Shown here piece by piece: positions 1-5,836 of a stretch of 6,047 nt of DNA. The notes below the pieces were generated by a model. It saw nothing but the letters and a program-made list of their open reading frames with translations, was not told the DNA's origin and ran no database searches. The translations under genes and the position numbers were made by a program. The stretch is from positions 1-6,047 of the forward strand of contig CALMVH010000052.1 of the NCBI GenBank assembly GCA_937873165.1, in the 5' to 3' direction. The DNA is from an uncultured Rhodospirillales bacterium (GTDB lineage: Bacteria; Pseudomonadota; Alphaproteobacteria; CALMVH01). Position 1 is the first letter of the stretch, and each line of letters begins with the position of its first letter.

Positions 1-348
1 TTCCCGTTCCGAGAACAGAGCCACCAGCATGTTGGCGCCCGTCACCTGTTCACGGCCGCACGACTGCACGTGGATGGCGGCGCGCTGAAGCACGCGCTGG
101 AACCCGGCCGTAGGCTTCGCTTCCTCGTCCGACTCGCTGACGAGGTCGGTTAACTGGCTGTCGACATAGTCTGAAAGCTCCTTGCGCAGCTTGACAAGAT
201 CCACTCCGCATGCCCGCAGCACGGCAACCGAGTCCTGGTCTTCCGTCATGGCAAGCAGCAAGTGCTCAAGCGTCGCGTATTCATGATGCCGCGCATTGGC
301 TTCGGCCAGGGCGCGATGGAGCGTTTGCTCAAGATTCCGTGATAACAT
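1..348 (-). CDS. clpA: ATP-dependent Clp protease ATP-binding subunit ClpA, N-terminal part (3' end beyond window)
   Basis: Reading the minus strand from the ATG at 346-348 gives 116 uninterrupted residues that run off the left edge, so only the N-domain is here and both AAA+ modules lie outside. The protein begins MLSRNLEQTLHRALAEAN. It carries the two helical Clp_N repeats: the first about residues 3-37, with HHEYATLEHLLLAM, and the second about 82-116, with GFQRVLQRAAIHVQ and VTGANMLVALFSE. These match what I remember of E. coli ClpA closely. Residues E23 and E28 correspond to acidic positions known in E. coli ClpA to contact ClpS. The full protein would be the cytoplasmic unfoldase that feeds ClpP. 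The start is supported by a purine-rich GGAGGAGG about 6-14 bases upstream (354-362). clpS lies 248 bp upstream on the same strand, the usual clpS-clpA order. Identification is near certain; the downstream sequence is unseen. Confidence 0.95.
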   Translation of the reverse strand, partial: MLSRNLEQTLHRALAEANARHHEYATLEHLLLAMTEDQDSVAVLRACGVDLVKLRKELSDYVDSQLTDLVSESDEEAKPTAGFQRVLQRAAIHVQSCGREQVTGANMLVALFSERE

Positions 349-353
349 CCCTC

Positions 354-362
354 ATCCTCCTC
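354..362 (-). promoter_or_regulatory. Ribosome binding site of clpA
   Basis: On the minus strand the bases read GGAGGAGGA-TGAGG just before the ATG at 348. This is a strong Shine-Dalgarno match, and it fixes the clpA start at 348. Confidence 0.7.
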
Positions 363-378
363 CGGTCCGGCTTGGGCC

Positions 379-410
379 AAGCTTATGGCTTGCTTGGTTA
401 ACATAAGCTT
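379..410. repeat. 9-bp perfect inverted repeat in the clpA leader
   Basis: AAGCTTATG (379-387) and CATAAGCTT (402-410) are exact reverse complements separated by 14 bp. The dyad ends about 17 bases before the clpA Shine-Dalgarno region. In RNA it would form a stem in the clpA leader; in DNA it could be an operator. An overlapping alternative stem, CCAAGC (377-382) with GCTTGG (392-397), cannot form at the same time. The role is unknown. Confidence 0.5.
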
Positions 411-538
411 CGCGGCAGTTACGGCCTGCGGCTTGTTAGGTTGATATGGTACACATTTCGTACGCTTGAAGGCCTGTCAGCGCATAGATGGTAAACTGCA
501 GCAGTTAAGCAGGATTAATCGTTTTCTACAGAAGAAAT

Positions 539-554
539 ACCGGTAGATACCGGT
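539..554 (-). terminator. Possible weak terminator or attenuator hairpin downstream of clpS
   Basis: ACCGGT (539-544) pairs with ACCGGT (549-554) around a 4-base loop. On the minus strand the stem is followed by ATTTCTTCT, a poor T-rich tract. It sits about 43 bases past the clpS stop. The 6-bp stem and interrupted T run make it a weak candidate. The same bases also form a 10-bp-period direct repeat of ATACCGGT (537-544 and 547-554), so a protein-binding site is an alternative. Confidence 0.3.
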
Positions 555-596
555 CAGCAGCTTGGGCTTTTGATGCTGTTGATCAGCTAGGAAGCG

Positions 597-929
597 CTAT
601 TCCTTCTCCACCGTGCATTGCAGCGGGTGCTGGTGCTGGCGGGCGAAATCCATCACCTGGGTGACTTTGGTTTCGGCCACTTCGTACGTGAAGACCCCGC
701 AGATGCCCACGCCGCGGTGGTGGATCTGCAGCATGACGCGAGTCGCTTCCTCGCGGTTTTTCTTGAAGAACCGCTCCAGGCTGTGGATGACGAAGTCCAT
801 CGGCGTGTAGTCGTCGTTCAGCATCAGGACTTTATATAACGAAGGCTTCTTCGTTTTCGGCTTGGACTTAACCGCAAGTCCGGTGCCGGTGCCGTCGTCA
901 TCGGGGTTGTTGTTGTTCTGATCAGCCAT
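597..929 (-). CDS. clpS: ATP-dependent Clp protease adaptor protein ClpS
   Basis: Small cytoplasmic adaptor that binds N-end-rule (N-degron) substrates and delivers them to ClpA in ClpAP. The open frame could begin at 941 (MGSTMADQ), but I chose the inner ATG at 929 (MADQNNNN, 110 residues): the likely promoter leaves only a few bases of leader before 941, and GGGA precedes 929. An Asn/Asp/Gly/Thr-rich disordered N-terminus (about 25 residues) and a Lys-rich stretch are followed by the folded domain. Counted from 929, NDDYTPMDFV (38-47) and HHRGVG (70-75) are the family signatures. D39/D40, M44 and H71 (by analogy with E. coli D35/D36, M40 and H66) form the pocket for the N-terminal residue. 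The frame ends EKE-TAG. The length is typical. It lies upstream of clpA on the same strand, and divergent from the carboxypeptidase gene. Confidence 0.95.
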   Translation of the reverse strand: MADQNNNNPDDDGTGTGLAVKSKPKTKKPSLYKVLMLNDDYTPMDFVIHSLERFFKKNREEATRVMLQIHHRGVGICGVFTYEVAETKVTQVMDFARQHQHPLQCTVEKE

Positions 930-945
930 CGTCGATCCCATTCAA

Positions 946-963
946 GATGCCTTATATGGCATC
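946..963. repeat. 6-bp perfect inverted repeat over the clpS -10 box
   Basis: GATGCC (946-951) and GGCATC (958-963) are exact reverse complements around TTATAT. The dyad encloses the predicted clpS -10 hexamer, so a protein bound here would block that promoter. It could equally be chance in a short AT-rich spot. Confidence 0.35.
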
Positions 964-979
964 GGTTCGCACGGTTCAA
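951..979 (-). promoter_or_regulatory. Probable sigma70-type promoter of clpS
   Basis: On the minus strand TTGAAC (974-979) and TATAAG (951-956) are separated by exactly 17 bp, matching the -35 and -10 consensus at 4/6 and 5/6. The predicted transcription start near 944 leaves only about 3 bases before the ATG at 941, or about 15 before the ATG at 929, which favours the latter start. Confidence 0.5.
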
Positions 980-1000
980 AGCCCTATGCTTAACAGGCTT

Positions 1001-1024
1001 TTACCATGCCGGTTACCATGGTAA
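1001..1024. repeat. TTACCATG direct repeat with a 12-bp palindrome
   Basis: TTACCATG occurs at 1001-1008 and 1013-1020, 12 bp apart. The second copy is the left half of a perfect 12-bp palindrome, TTACCATGGTAA (1013-1024). It lies 14 bp before the start of the first carboxypeptidase gene and just upstream of the clpS promoter, so it could serve as an operator for either gene. No factor is identified. Confidence 0.4.
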
Positions 1025-1037
1025 TCTACAAACCAGA

Positions 1038-2048
1038 ATGGAAGAACGATCCAAGCCCGGTACTATCTCGCGGCGTTTCCTGACGGTGGCGGGGCTATCG
1101 TCCTTTCTGGTTCCACCCGAGGCGGAGGCGCATGACCGGTCCGGCCGACCTCTGGCCAGCCACGCGGCGGCCCTTCCGGCCTCGTATATCGTGGTGGATG
1201 CAACGCCGGGCCTGCCCCCGGCGGAAATCGTATCGTATCAACAGGACCTGCAGCGCCGTCCCGCCTCGTTGACCAAGCTGATGACAGCCTGGCTGCTGTG
1301 CCAGACCCTGGCCGAGGACGCGGAAAAAACTCCATCAGAGCGCGTTTTTCCGAAAGGGCTTGATACCCTTATCCCGATCTCGAAGGATGCGGCCGCGGCG
1401 TCGGGCAGTCACCTGGGCGTCAGGGCGGGAACACGAGTGAGCGCGCAGACGCTCGCCACTGGCATGATGACGATTTCCGCCAATGACGCGGCAACGGCCA
1501 TCGGCGAGGCAATCGCGGGTCCCGACCGCACGGCGGCCGATCTGATGAATGCCGAAGCCCGCAGGCTGGGGATGCTGTCCAGCCGGTTCTTCGACTACAG
1601 CGGCCAGGATATCCTGCTGCCGAACGCGCCCCAGACCAATCTGAGCACCGCGCGCGACATCGCGACCCTGGCCGCGGCGCTTTACCATACCTATGGCGAG
1701 AAGTTTCCCGGGTTCCTGCATCCCGCCAAGGTGAAGTTCGCGGGGCAGGTGCACGAGAACATCGAAAAAGACGTTCTGGGCACCAGGAAGGGCGACCTGG
1801 GCCAGGTTGTCATGGCAAAGGGCGGCATCAACGTCGGCGGCCACGATACCGCCGTGGTGATGAGCAACGGCCAGAAAACATACGTGATGGTCATGATGGG
1901 GGCAAGAGATACGCCCAGCCTGAAGAGCGAGCGCGAACGAGTGTTGGAAAAAGCCGGCGCGATTGTCAAGGTCGCGGGCTCGCGGATCGGCGACGCGGCT
2001 AAGCCCACCGGTGCGCCGAAACCGAGGCCATCGCTCTTGCCGAAGTGA
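1038..2048 (+). CDS. Peptidase S11 family protein, D-Ala-D-Ala carboxypeptidase-like, with a variant KGG box
   Basis: A 336-residue penicillin-binding-protein-like serine peptidase expected to trim the terminal D-Ala of peptidoglycan stem peptides in the periplasm. Box 1 is S77-L-T-K80 (nucleophile and general base) and box 2 is S147-A-N149. The position of box 3 reads K261-G-G263, where the family has KTG. The N-terminus has SRRFLTVAG (11-19), a hydrophobic run and AEA before H32, so a twin-arginine signal with cleavage after about residue 31 is plausible. The protein ends in a Pro/Lys-rich tail with no PBP5-type C-terminal domain, amphipathic anchor or SPOR domain. No good ribosome binding site precedes the ATG, so the start is less secure than the identity. 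Another S11 gene follows after 80 bp. The KGG change could lower beta-lactam binding or carboxypeptidase activity; a non-carboxypeptidase role cannot be excluded. Confidence 0.88.
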   Translation: MEERSKPGTISRRFLTVAGLSSFLVPPEAEAHDRSGRPLASHAAALPASYIVVDATPGLPPAEIVSYQQDLQRRPASLTKLMTAWLLCQTLAEDAEKTPSERVFPKGLDTLIPISKDAAAASGSHLGVRAGTRVSAQTLATGMMTISANDAATAIGEAIAGPDRTAADLMNAEARRLGMLSSRFFDYSGQDILLPNAPQTNLSTARDIATLAAALYHTYGEKFPGFLHPAKVKFAGQVHENIEKDVLGTRKGDLGQVVMAKGGINVGGHDTAVVMSNGQKTYVMVMMGARDTPSLKSERERVLEKAGAIVKVAGSRIGDAAKPTGAPKPRPSLLPK

Positions 2049-2128
2049 TTGTGCGGATATTTTCTTCTTGTTAACCAAACCTCGATCACCTTAAGGGTTA
2101 ATGAAGAGGTTCAGTTACAGGAATCGCC
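2049..2128. other. Gap between the two S11 peptidase genes
   Basis: Eighty bases with no gene. They hold a pyrimidine-rich stretch (about 2059-2069), a GTTAAC palindrome (2070-2075), and TTAACC (2071-2076) facing GGTTAA (2096-2101) as a 6-bp inverted repeat with a 19-base loop. I see no clear terminator or promoter, so the two genes may be co-transcribed. Confidence 0.4.
2119..2122 (+). promoter_or_regulatory. Ribosome binding site of the SPOR-domain carboxypeptidase
   Basis: AGGA ends six bases before the ATG at 2129. This is normal spacing and supports that start, which also leaves a complete signal peptide. Confidence 0.55.
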
Positions 2129-3676
2129 ATGCCGCCCCGCCGCGGATACAGACTTTTTAGCTGCCTTGCGATCTTTGCGCTTTGCCTTGCCGTGATTCCG
2201 GCAGGCTGGCGACCGGCACAAGCGGCAGGCGCCGACTCGTTCATCGTGGTGGATGCCAATTCCGGGCGCGTCTTGAACGCGATGAACCCGGATCTGCGCC
2301 TGTACCCCGCCTCCATGACAAAGATCATGACGCTGTACATGACGTTCGAGGCCTTGAGCCAGGGACGCCTGTCGTTGAGAACCCAGTTGCCGGTATCCGA
2401 ACTCGCGGCCAGCCAGGCCCCCAGCAAGCTGGGTCTGCGCCCGGGCAGCACCATCAGCGTCGAAGCCTGCATCTACGCCGCCGTGACCCTGTCGGCGAAT
2501 GATTGCGCCATGGTGCTGGCGGAAGGGATCGGCGGATCGAAGGAGAACTTCGCGCAGCTGATGACCAGCCGCGCCCATTCCATCGGCATGCTCAACACGC
2601 ATTACAACAACCCAAACGGATTGCCCGACGAAGGCCAGATCACCACCGCGCGGGACATGGCAACCCTGGCCGCATCGCTGATGCAGCGCTATCCGAAATA
2701 CTACCCGTATTTCGCGACGCGGGTCTTTACCTATAACGGCATTCCCCACGCCAACCACAATCACCTAATGAGCCGCTACCCCGGCATGGACGGCATCAAG
2801 ACCGGCTTCATCCGCGCCTCGGGCTTCAATCTGACCGCCTCGGCCGTGCGACAGGGGCATCGGCTGATCGCGGTTGTGTTCGGCGGCGCCAGCGCCGTGT
2901 CGCGCGACAACTACATGGCGGGATTGCTGGATGATGGCTTTCGGCGGGTAATGAAGCTGCCGTCCGTCACCCCTGGGCTGCAAGCGGCCCCTGGACCCCA
3001 GACCATCGCCGGATTGATCCAGGCTCCGGCCCCTATTCCGCCTGAACCCCCGGCGGACGCCGCCCAGGCGGTTCAGCCCGCGCCGCAGCAGGTCGATGGC
3101 ATCGCGCTTGCGGAGGCAGGCGATGCGGTGGAAGCCAACGAAAGCGCGATACCCGCGCCCCCGGCCGTTCCGGACGGACCGGTGATCGGTCAAACCAAGG
3201 CTGTAGCCATCGCCCCGCTGGACCCTAGTTCGCCAACACCAGCCGCGCCTGCGCCTGTCCAGACAGCAACGGCCGCGCCGATCCCGGCACTGGCCGTTGC
3301 ACCGCAAAAATTGATCGTTCCGTCGCGTACCCAGTCTGAACCTGTTCAGGAAACGGCGGAAGGCGACGCCGATATTCCCGAACCGCCGCCGCATGTCCTG
3401 CGCGCGCCTACTACCCGCATAGGCCTGCGGCCGCCTGCCCCGAGGGTGTGGCATGTGCAGCTGGATACCTATACCAGCAAGGTTGTGAGCGATGCCGTGC
3501 TGGAAAAGGCAGTAGCCTCGTTACCCAGCGACATCCGGCAAAAGGCGCACCCTGTCTCGCACGTGCTCGTGACGCATGGGCGGAAAATCTACCGCGCCGA
3601 AATCGCGGGCTTTGACCAGGCATCCGCCAAGAAAGCGTGCAGCGTATTGACCCACTGCGTTCCGCTGAAATCCTGA
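2129..3676 (+). CDS. D-alanyl-D-alanine carboxypeptidase (peptidase S11) with C-terminal SPOR domain
   Basis: A 515-residue periplasmic DD-carboxypeptidase with all canonical boxes: S62-M-T-K65, S122-A-N124 and K224-T-G226 in DGIKTGFIRASGFNL. It opens with a Sec-type signal peptide: basic MPPRRGYR, a hydrophobic core about 9-24, and likely cleavage after AQA at about residue 32. The catalytic domain spans about 36-280. It is followed by a Pro/Ala-rich, probably disordered linker (about 283-438). A SPOR-type domain (about 440-515) starts WHVQLDTYTS, has KIYRAEIAGF near 486-495 and ends with a C504/C510 pair that might form a disulphide. SPOR domains bind denuded septal glycan, so the enzyme probably works at the division site. 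AGGA (2119-2122), six bases before the ATG, supports the start. Carboxypeptidases with SPOR tails are known in alphaproteobacteria. It follows the KGG-type paralogue. Confidence 0.93.
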   Translation: MPPRRGYRLFSCLAIFALCLAVIPAGWRPAQAAGADSFIVVDANSGRVLNAMNPDLRLYPASMTKIMTLYMTFEALSQGRLSLRTQLPVSELAASQAPSKLGLRPGSTISVEACIYAAVTLSANDCAMVLAEGIGGSKENFAQLMTSRAHSIGMLNTHYNNPNGLPDEGQITTARDMATLAASLMQRYPKYYPYFATRVFTYNGIPHANHNHLMSRYPGMDGIKTGFIRASGFNLTASAVRQGHRLIAVVFGGASAVSRDNYMAGLLDDGFRRVMKLPSVTPGLQAAPGPQTIAGLIQAPAPIPPEPPADAAQAVQPAPQQVDGIALAEAGDAVEANESAIPAPPAVPDGPVIGQTKAVAIAPLDPSSPTPAAPAPVQTATAAPIPALAVAPQKLIVPSRTQSEPVQETAEGDADIPEPPPHVLRAPTTRIGLRPPAPRVWHVQLDTYTSKVVSDAVLEKAVASLPSDIRQKAHPVSHVLVTHGRKIYRAEIAGFDQASAKKACSVLTHCVPLKS

Positions 3677-3786
3677 CGCAAGTGCCCGAAGACGGTCGAG
3701 CGAGCGCTTGTTCGCGCGGAAACGGCTGAGGAACTTTCATCGGGCGGTGGAGTTCGCTTAAGGCGAATTCTTCCACGAGGTTTCTC
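3677..3786. other. Gap between carboxypeptidase and catalase-like gene
   Basis: About 110 bp without a gene. It contains a near-palindrome, TTCGC (3753-3757) and GCGAA (3763-3767) around TTAAG, shortly upstream of the catalase-like gene's ribosome binding site (GAGG, 3777-3780). No strong terminator or sigma70 promoter is evident. The change in function suggests a transcript boundary here. Confidence 0.4.
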
Positions 3787-4875
3787 ATGTCCCGCTTCGT
3801 ACCCTACAGCCCGTCCGTCGAGGTCATTCCCGATGACGAGGCGGAGACGATCGACAAGATCATCCAATCGATGCACCGGCTGAGCGACCGCACGCAGGAG
3901 CAGAACCGTCACGCTATACGCGTCTCGCACGCGAAGAGCCACGGCGTTGCCGTAGGCGAACTGGTGGTTTCGGAAGCCCTGCCGCCGGAACTGCGGCAAG
4001 GCCTGTTTGCCAAGCCCGGTACGTACCCCGTTGTCGTGCGGCTGGCGAATGTGCCTGGCGAGATCGAAAGCGACGCCGTTTCCACCCAGCGCGGGCTTGC
4101 CGTGAAGATTTTCGGGGTCGAAGGCGAGATGCTGCCGGGACATGCGGGCGAGGTCACGCAGGACTGGGTGCTGGATACGGGCGACCGGTTCGCCGCGCCG
4201 ACTGCCAAGGCTTTCCTTGGCATCCATAGCGGCCTGGAACACGCGCCACAAGTGGCGGAAGGCGTGAAGGAGGCTGTATCGAAGGTTTCGCGCGCCACCA
4301 ATGTCGCCCTGCACGCGATCGGCGTCGACAGCGCCAATATGGACTTTTTCGGTCATCCCAAGATCCACCCGCTGGCCGAAGCCTATTTCACCCAGGCTGC
4401 GATCCGCTATGGCGACTACATCGCCAAGCTGGCCGTCGTACCCGTCTCGGCGGCCCAGCGCACGCTGGCGGACCAGAAGCTGGATACCGCCAACGATCCG
4501 GACGCGCTGAAAACCGCCACGGTCGACTATCTGCGCCAGAACGATGCCGTGTTCGAGGTGCGGGTCCAGCTTTGCAGGGATTTGGATGCGATGCCGGTTG
4601 AGAATGCGAACAAGGAGTGGAAGGAGGACGAAAGCCCTTACCGCACCGTGGCGACGCTGACCCTGCCGCGTCAGGATGCCTATACGGAGACGCGCCGGAA
4701 ATACGTAGACGACGAACTCTCATTCTGCGTGTCGCACAGCCTTGTGGCGCACCGGCCGCTTGGATCGATCATGCGGGCACGATTGCAGGCTTATCCTGTC
4801 ATGTCCCGGCATCGCCGGATGGCTAATGGCGGGCTGCTGGAAGAGCCGCGCTCCATCGAGAACGTTCCGGCTTGA
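3787..4875 (+). CDS. Catalase-like haem-binding protein (y4iL-like type)
   Basis: A 362-residue protein of the haem catalase superfamily, shorter than monofunctional catalases (about 480 residues or more) and resembling the uncharacterised y4iL-like group. Landmarks align with bovine catalase from memory: R45-x-x-H48 in RVSHAKSHG (distal His, like R72/H75), R85 in VVVRLAN (like R112), QRGLAVK at 101-107, and the proximal R332-L-Q-A-Y336 (like R354/Y358) followed by SRHRR. The distal Asn segment (NNTPIFF in catalase) is not recognisable: about 129-136 reads LDTGDRFA. Haem binding is therefore likely, but true catalase activity is uncertain; a peroxidase-like role is possible. No signal peptide is seen, so it is probably cytoplasmic. 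GAGG six bases before the ATG supports the start. The gene converges on a manganese catalase, with a shared hairpin between their stops. Confidence 0.85.
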   Translation: MSRFVPYSPSVEVIPDDEAETIDKIIQSMHRLSDRTQEQNRHAIRVSHAKSHGVAVGELVVSEALPPELRQGLFAKPGTYPVVVRLANVPGEIESDAVSTQRGLAVKIFGVEGEMLPGHAGEVTQDWVLDTGDRFAAPTAKAFLGIHSGLEHAPQVAEGVKEAVSKVSRATNVALHAIGVDSANMDFFGHPKIHPLAEAYFTQAAIRYGDYIAKLAVVPVSAAQRTLADQKLDTANDPDALKTATVDYLRQNDAVFEVRVQLCRDLDAMPVENANKEWKEDESPYRTVATLTLPRQDAYTETRRKYVDDELSFCVSHSLVAHRPLGSIMRARLQAYPVMSRHRRMANGGLLEEPRSIENVPA

Positions 4876-4876
4876 T

Positions 4877-4916
4877 AGACAAGCGGGCGGACGCCGAAGC
4901 TTCCGCCCGCTTGTCT
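4877..4916. terminator. 15-bp inverted repeat between convergent catalase genes, probable shared 3'-end hairpin
   Basis: Bases 4877-4891 are the exact reverse complement of 4902-4916, giving a GC-rich 15-bp stem with a 10-base loop. It fills the space between the TGA of the plus-strand gene and the TGA of the minus-strand gene, and its last base (4916) is part of the latter stop codon (4916-4918). There is no T run on either side, so it is not a textbook intrinsic terminator. It may act as a bidirectional, T-less terminator or as a 3'-end RNA stabiliser. Confidence 0.7.
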
Positions 4917-5836
4917 CAGCGTGACTTCTTGAACAGCTTGGTCGCGATTTCGAACATTTCTTCTGGCGCGTAATCCGGCGTGAAGGCGGACGCGGTGCCG
5001 GTCAGGTTGGAAATCTTGGCGCCATCGGGCACACCCTCAACGACTTCCAGTTCACCCGGCGGATCGCCTGGCAAAGCCTGTTCGCCGTTGCCCCAGATGC
5101 CTGACATTTCCTTGTAGGTATCGCCCGTGCTGTTCGTATATAGCATGCGGTGCTTACCGGCCTGTAGGTATTTGTCGCATTCAGGGATGCGGGACAAGTC
5201 GATGTTGGGGCACGGCAGCATCTTCTCGATCTCAACGCCGGTCAGCTTCTTGATCGCCAGTGCATAGGCATGCGCGTGTACAGACCCCCGAACCAGCAGA
5301 TAGCCGCAAACCTCGCGGCCCGTGGCACCTGTCAGGGTCGAATAGGTGCGCAGCTTGTGAATACGGGCGCCGCACTCAAGGTGGAAGTTAAACAGCAGGT
5401 CCATGATCAGGTTGCCCGTGGTGGTCACGAACGTGCCGTTCCATGGAATGCCATTACTGTCGACCGGCATCGCACCGCCGCCGTTCGAGATGAACGAAGC
5501 GGTGGAACGGATATCCGCCATATCAGCGAAGGGTGAGTCCGAGATGTCAGCTCCACCCTCCTCGTCACCTTCCGGACCGTTCGCCAGCATAGCAACACCG
5601 TTTGACACGAGCTCGACGTGGCCGACTTCCTCGGCTGTGATCGAAGCGACGATGCTGTAAAAAGGCCGCAGCTTCGCCTTTGAGCGGAAGTTAAAGCTTT
5701 GAAACATGTAATTGTTCAGCGTTGACATTTCGCCGTACTTGCCGCCCAGCAGCTCCTGCAAGGCCGCAGCCTCGTTCGGATCCTGCTGCGTCGGCTCGGG
5801 GATGGCCGTCAAAAGCTGGTCTAATCGTAAGAACAT
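4916..5836 (-). CDS. Manganese (non-haem) catalase
   Basis: A 306-residue ferritin-fold dimanganese catalase that converts hydrogen peroxide to water and oxygen in the cytoplasm. Expected metal ligands are all visible, counted from the chosen start: E36 (in KYGEMSTLNNYMFQ), E70 and H73 (in TAEEVGHVE), E154 (in FHLECGAR) and H187 (in VRGSVHAH). These match the Glu-Glu-His-Glu-His set known from Lactobacillus and Thermus enzymes. The length is close to Thermus and a little longer than Lactobacillus. The frame stays open upstream to 5893, but the ATG at 5836 (MFLRLDQLL) is chosen because GGAGAG lies five bases before it and the family starts this way. There is no signal peptide. It is convergent with the catalase-like haem protein, and the shared subject suggests a peroxide-defence locus. 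It appears intact and probably active. Confidence 0.95.
   Translation of the reverse strand: MFLRLDQLLTAIPEPTQQDPNEAAALQELLGGKYGEMSTLNNYMFQSFNFRSKAKLRPFYSIVASITAEEVGHVELVSNGVAMLANGPEGDEEGGADISDSPFADMADIRSTASFISNGGGAMPVDSNGIPWNGTFVTTTGNLIMDLLFNFHLECGARIHKLRTYSTLTGATGREVCGYLLVRGSVHAHAYALAIKKLTGVEIEKMLPCPNIDLSRIPECDKYLQAGKHRMLYTNSTGDTYKEMSGIWGNGEQALPGDPPGELEVVEGVPDGAKISNLTGTASAFTPDYAPEEMFEIATKLFKKSR

Larger units (their letters stand above)
349..596. other. clpS-clpA intergenic region
   Basis: These 248 bp hold no convincing gene. The gap is long for a simple two-gene operon and has several dyads, listed separately: an ACCGGT hairpin near clpS, and a 9-bp inverted repeat just ahead of the clpA ribosome binding site. 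A possible -35-like CTGACA (minus strand, 474-479) lies within it, but I find no well-spaced good -10, so a separate clpA promoter is likely but not located. Confidence 0.5.

Noticed and set aside
930..941. ClpS start at 941 (MGST before MADQ)
   Set aside because: It is not excluded, but the predicted promoter leaves almost no leader; the ATG at 929 has room for ribosome binding. It would add only four residues.
1018..1040. ATG at 1018 as an alternative start for the first carboxypeptidase
   Set aside because: It is 20 bases upstream and therefore out of frame with the S11 reading frame.
1335..2078. Long open frame on the minus strand opposite the first carboxypeptidase
   Set aside because: It is a shadow frame typical of GC-rich coding DNA: Arg/His/Gly-rich with no recognisable domain, and fully covered by a well-supported gene.
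2071..2101. Three TTAA motifs resembling CtrA half-sites between the two carboxypeptidase genes
   Set aside because: The known CtrA pattern is TTAA-N7-TTAA. Here the gaps are 16 and 3 bases, so the spacing does not fit.
2765..3454. Arg-rich open frame on the minus strand opposite the Pro/Ala linker
   Set aside because: Its composition follows from the GC-rich linker codons read backwards; it has no domain and no ribosome binding signal that I can see.
3589..4368. 259-residue open frame on the minus strand over the catalase-like gene
   Set aside because: It overlaps a gene with clear family motifs, and its own sequence shows no family features.
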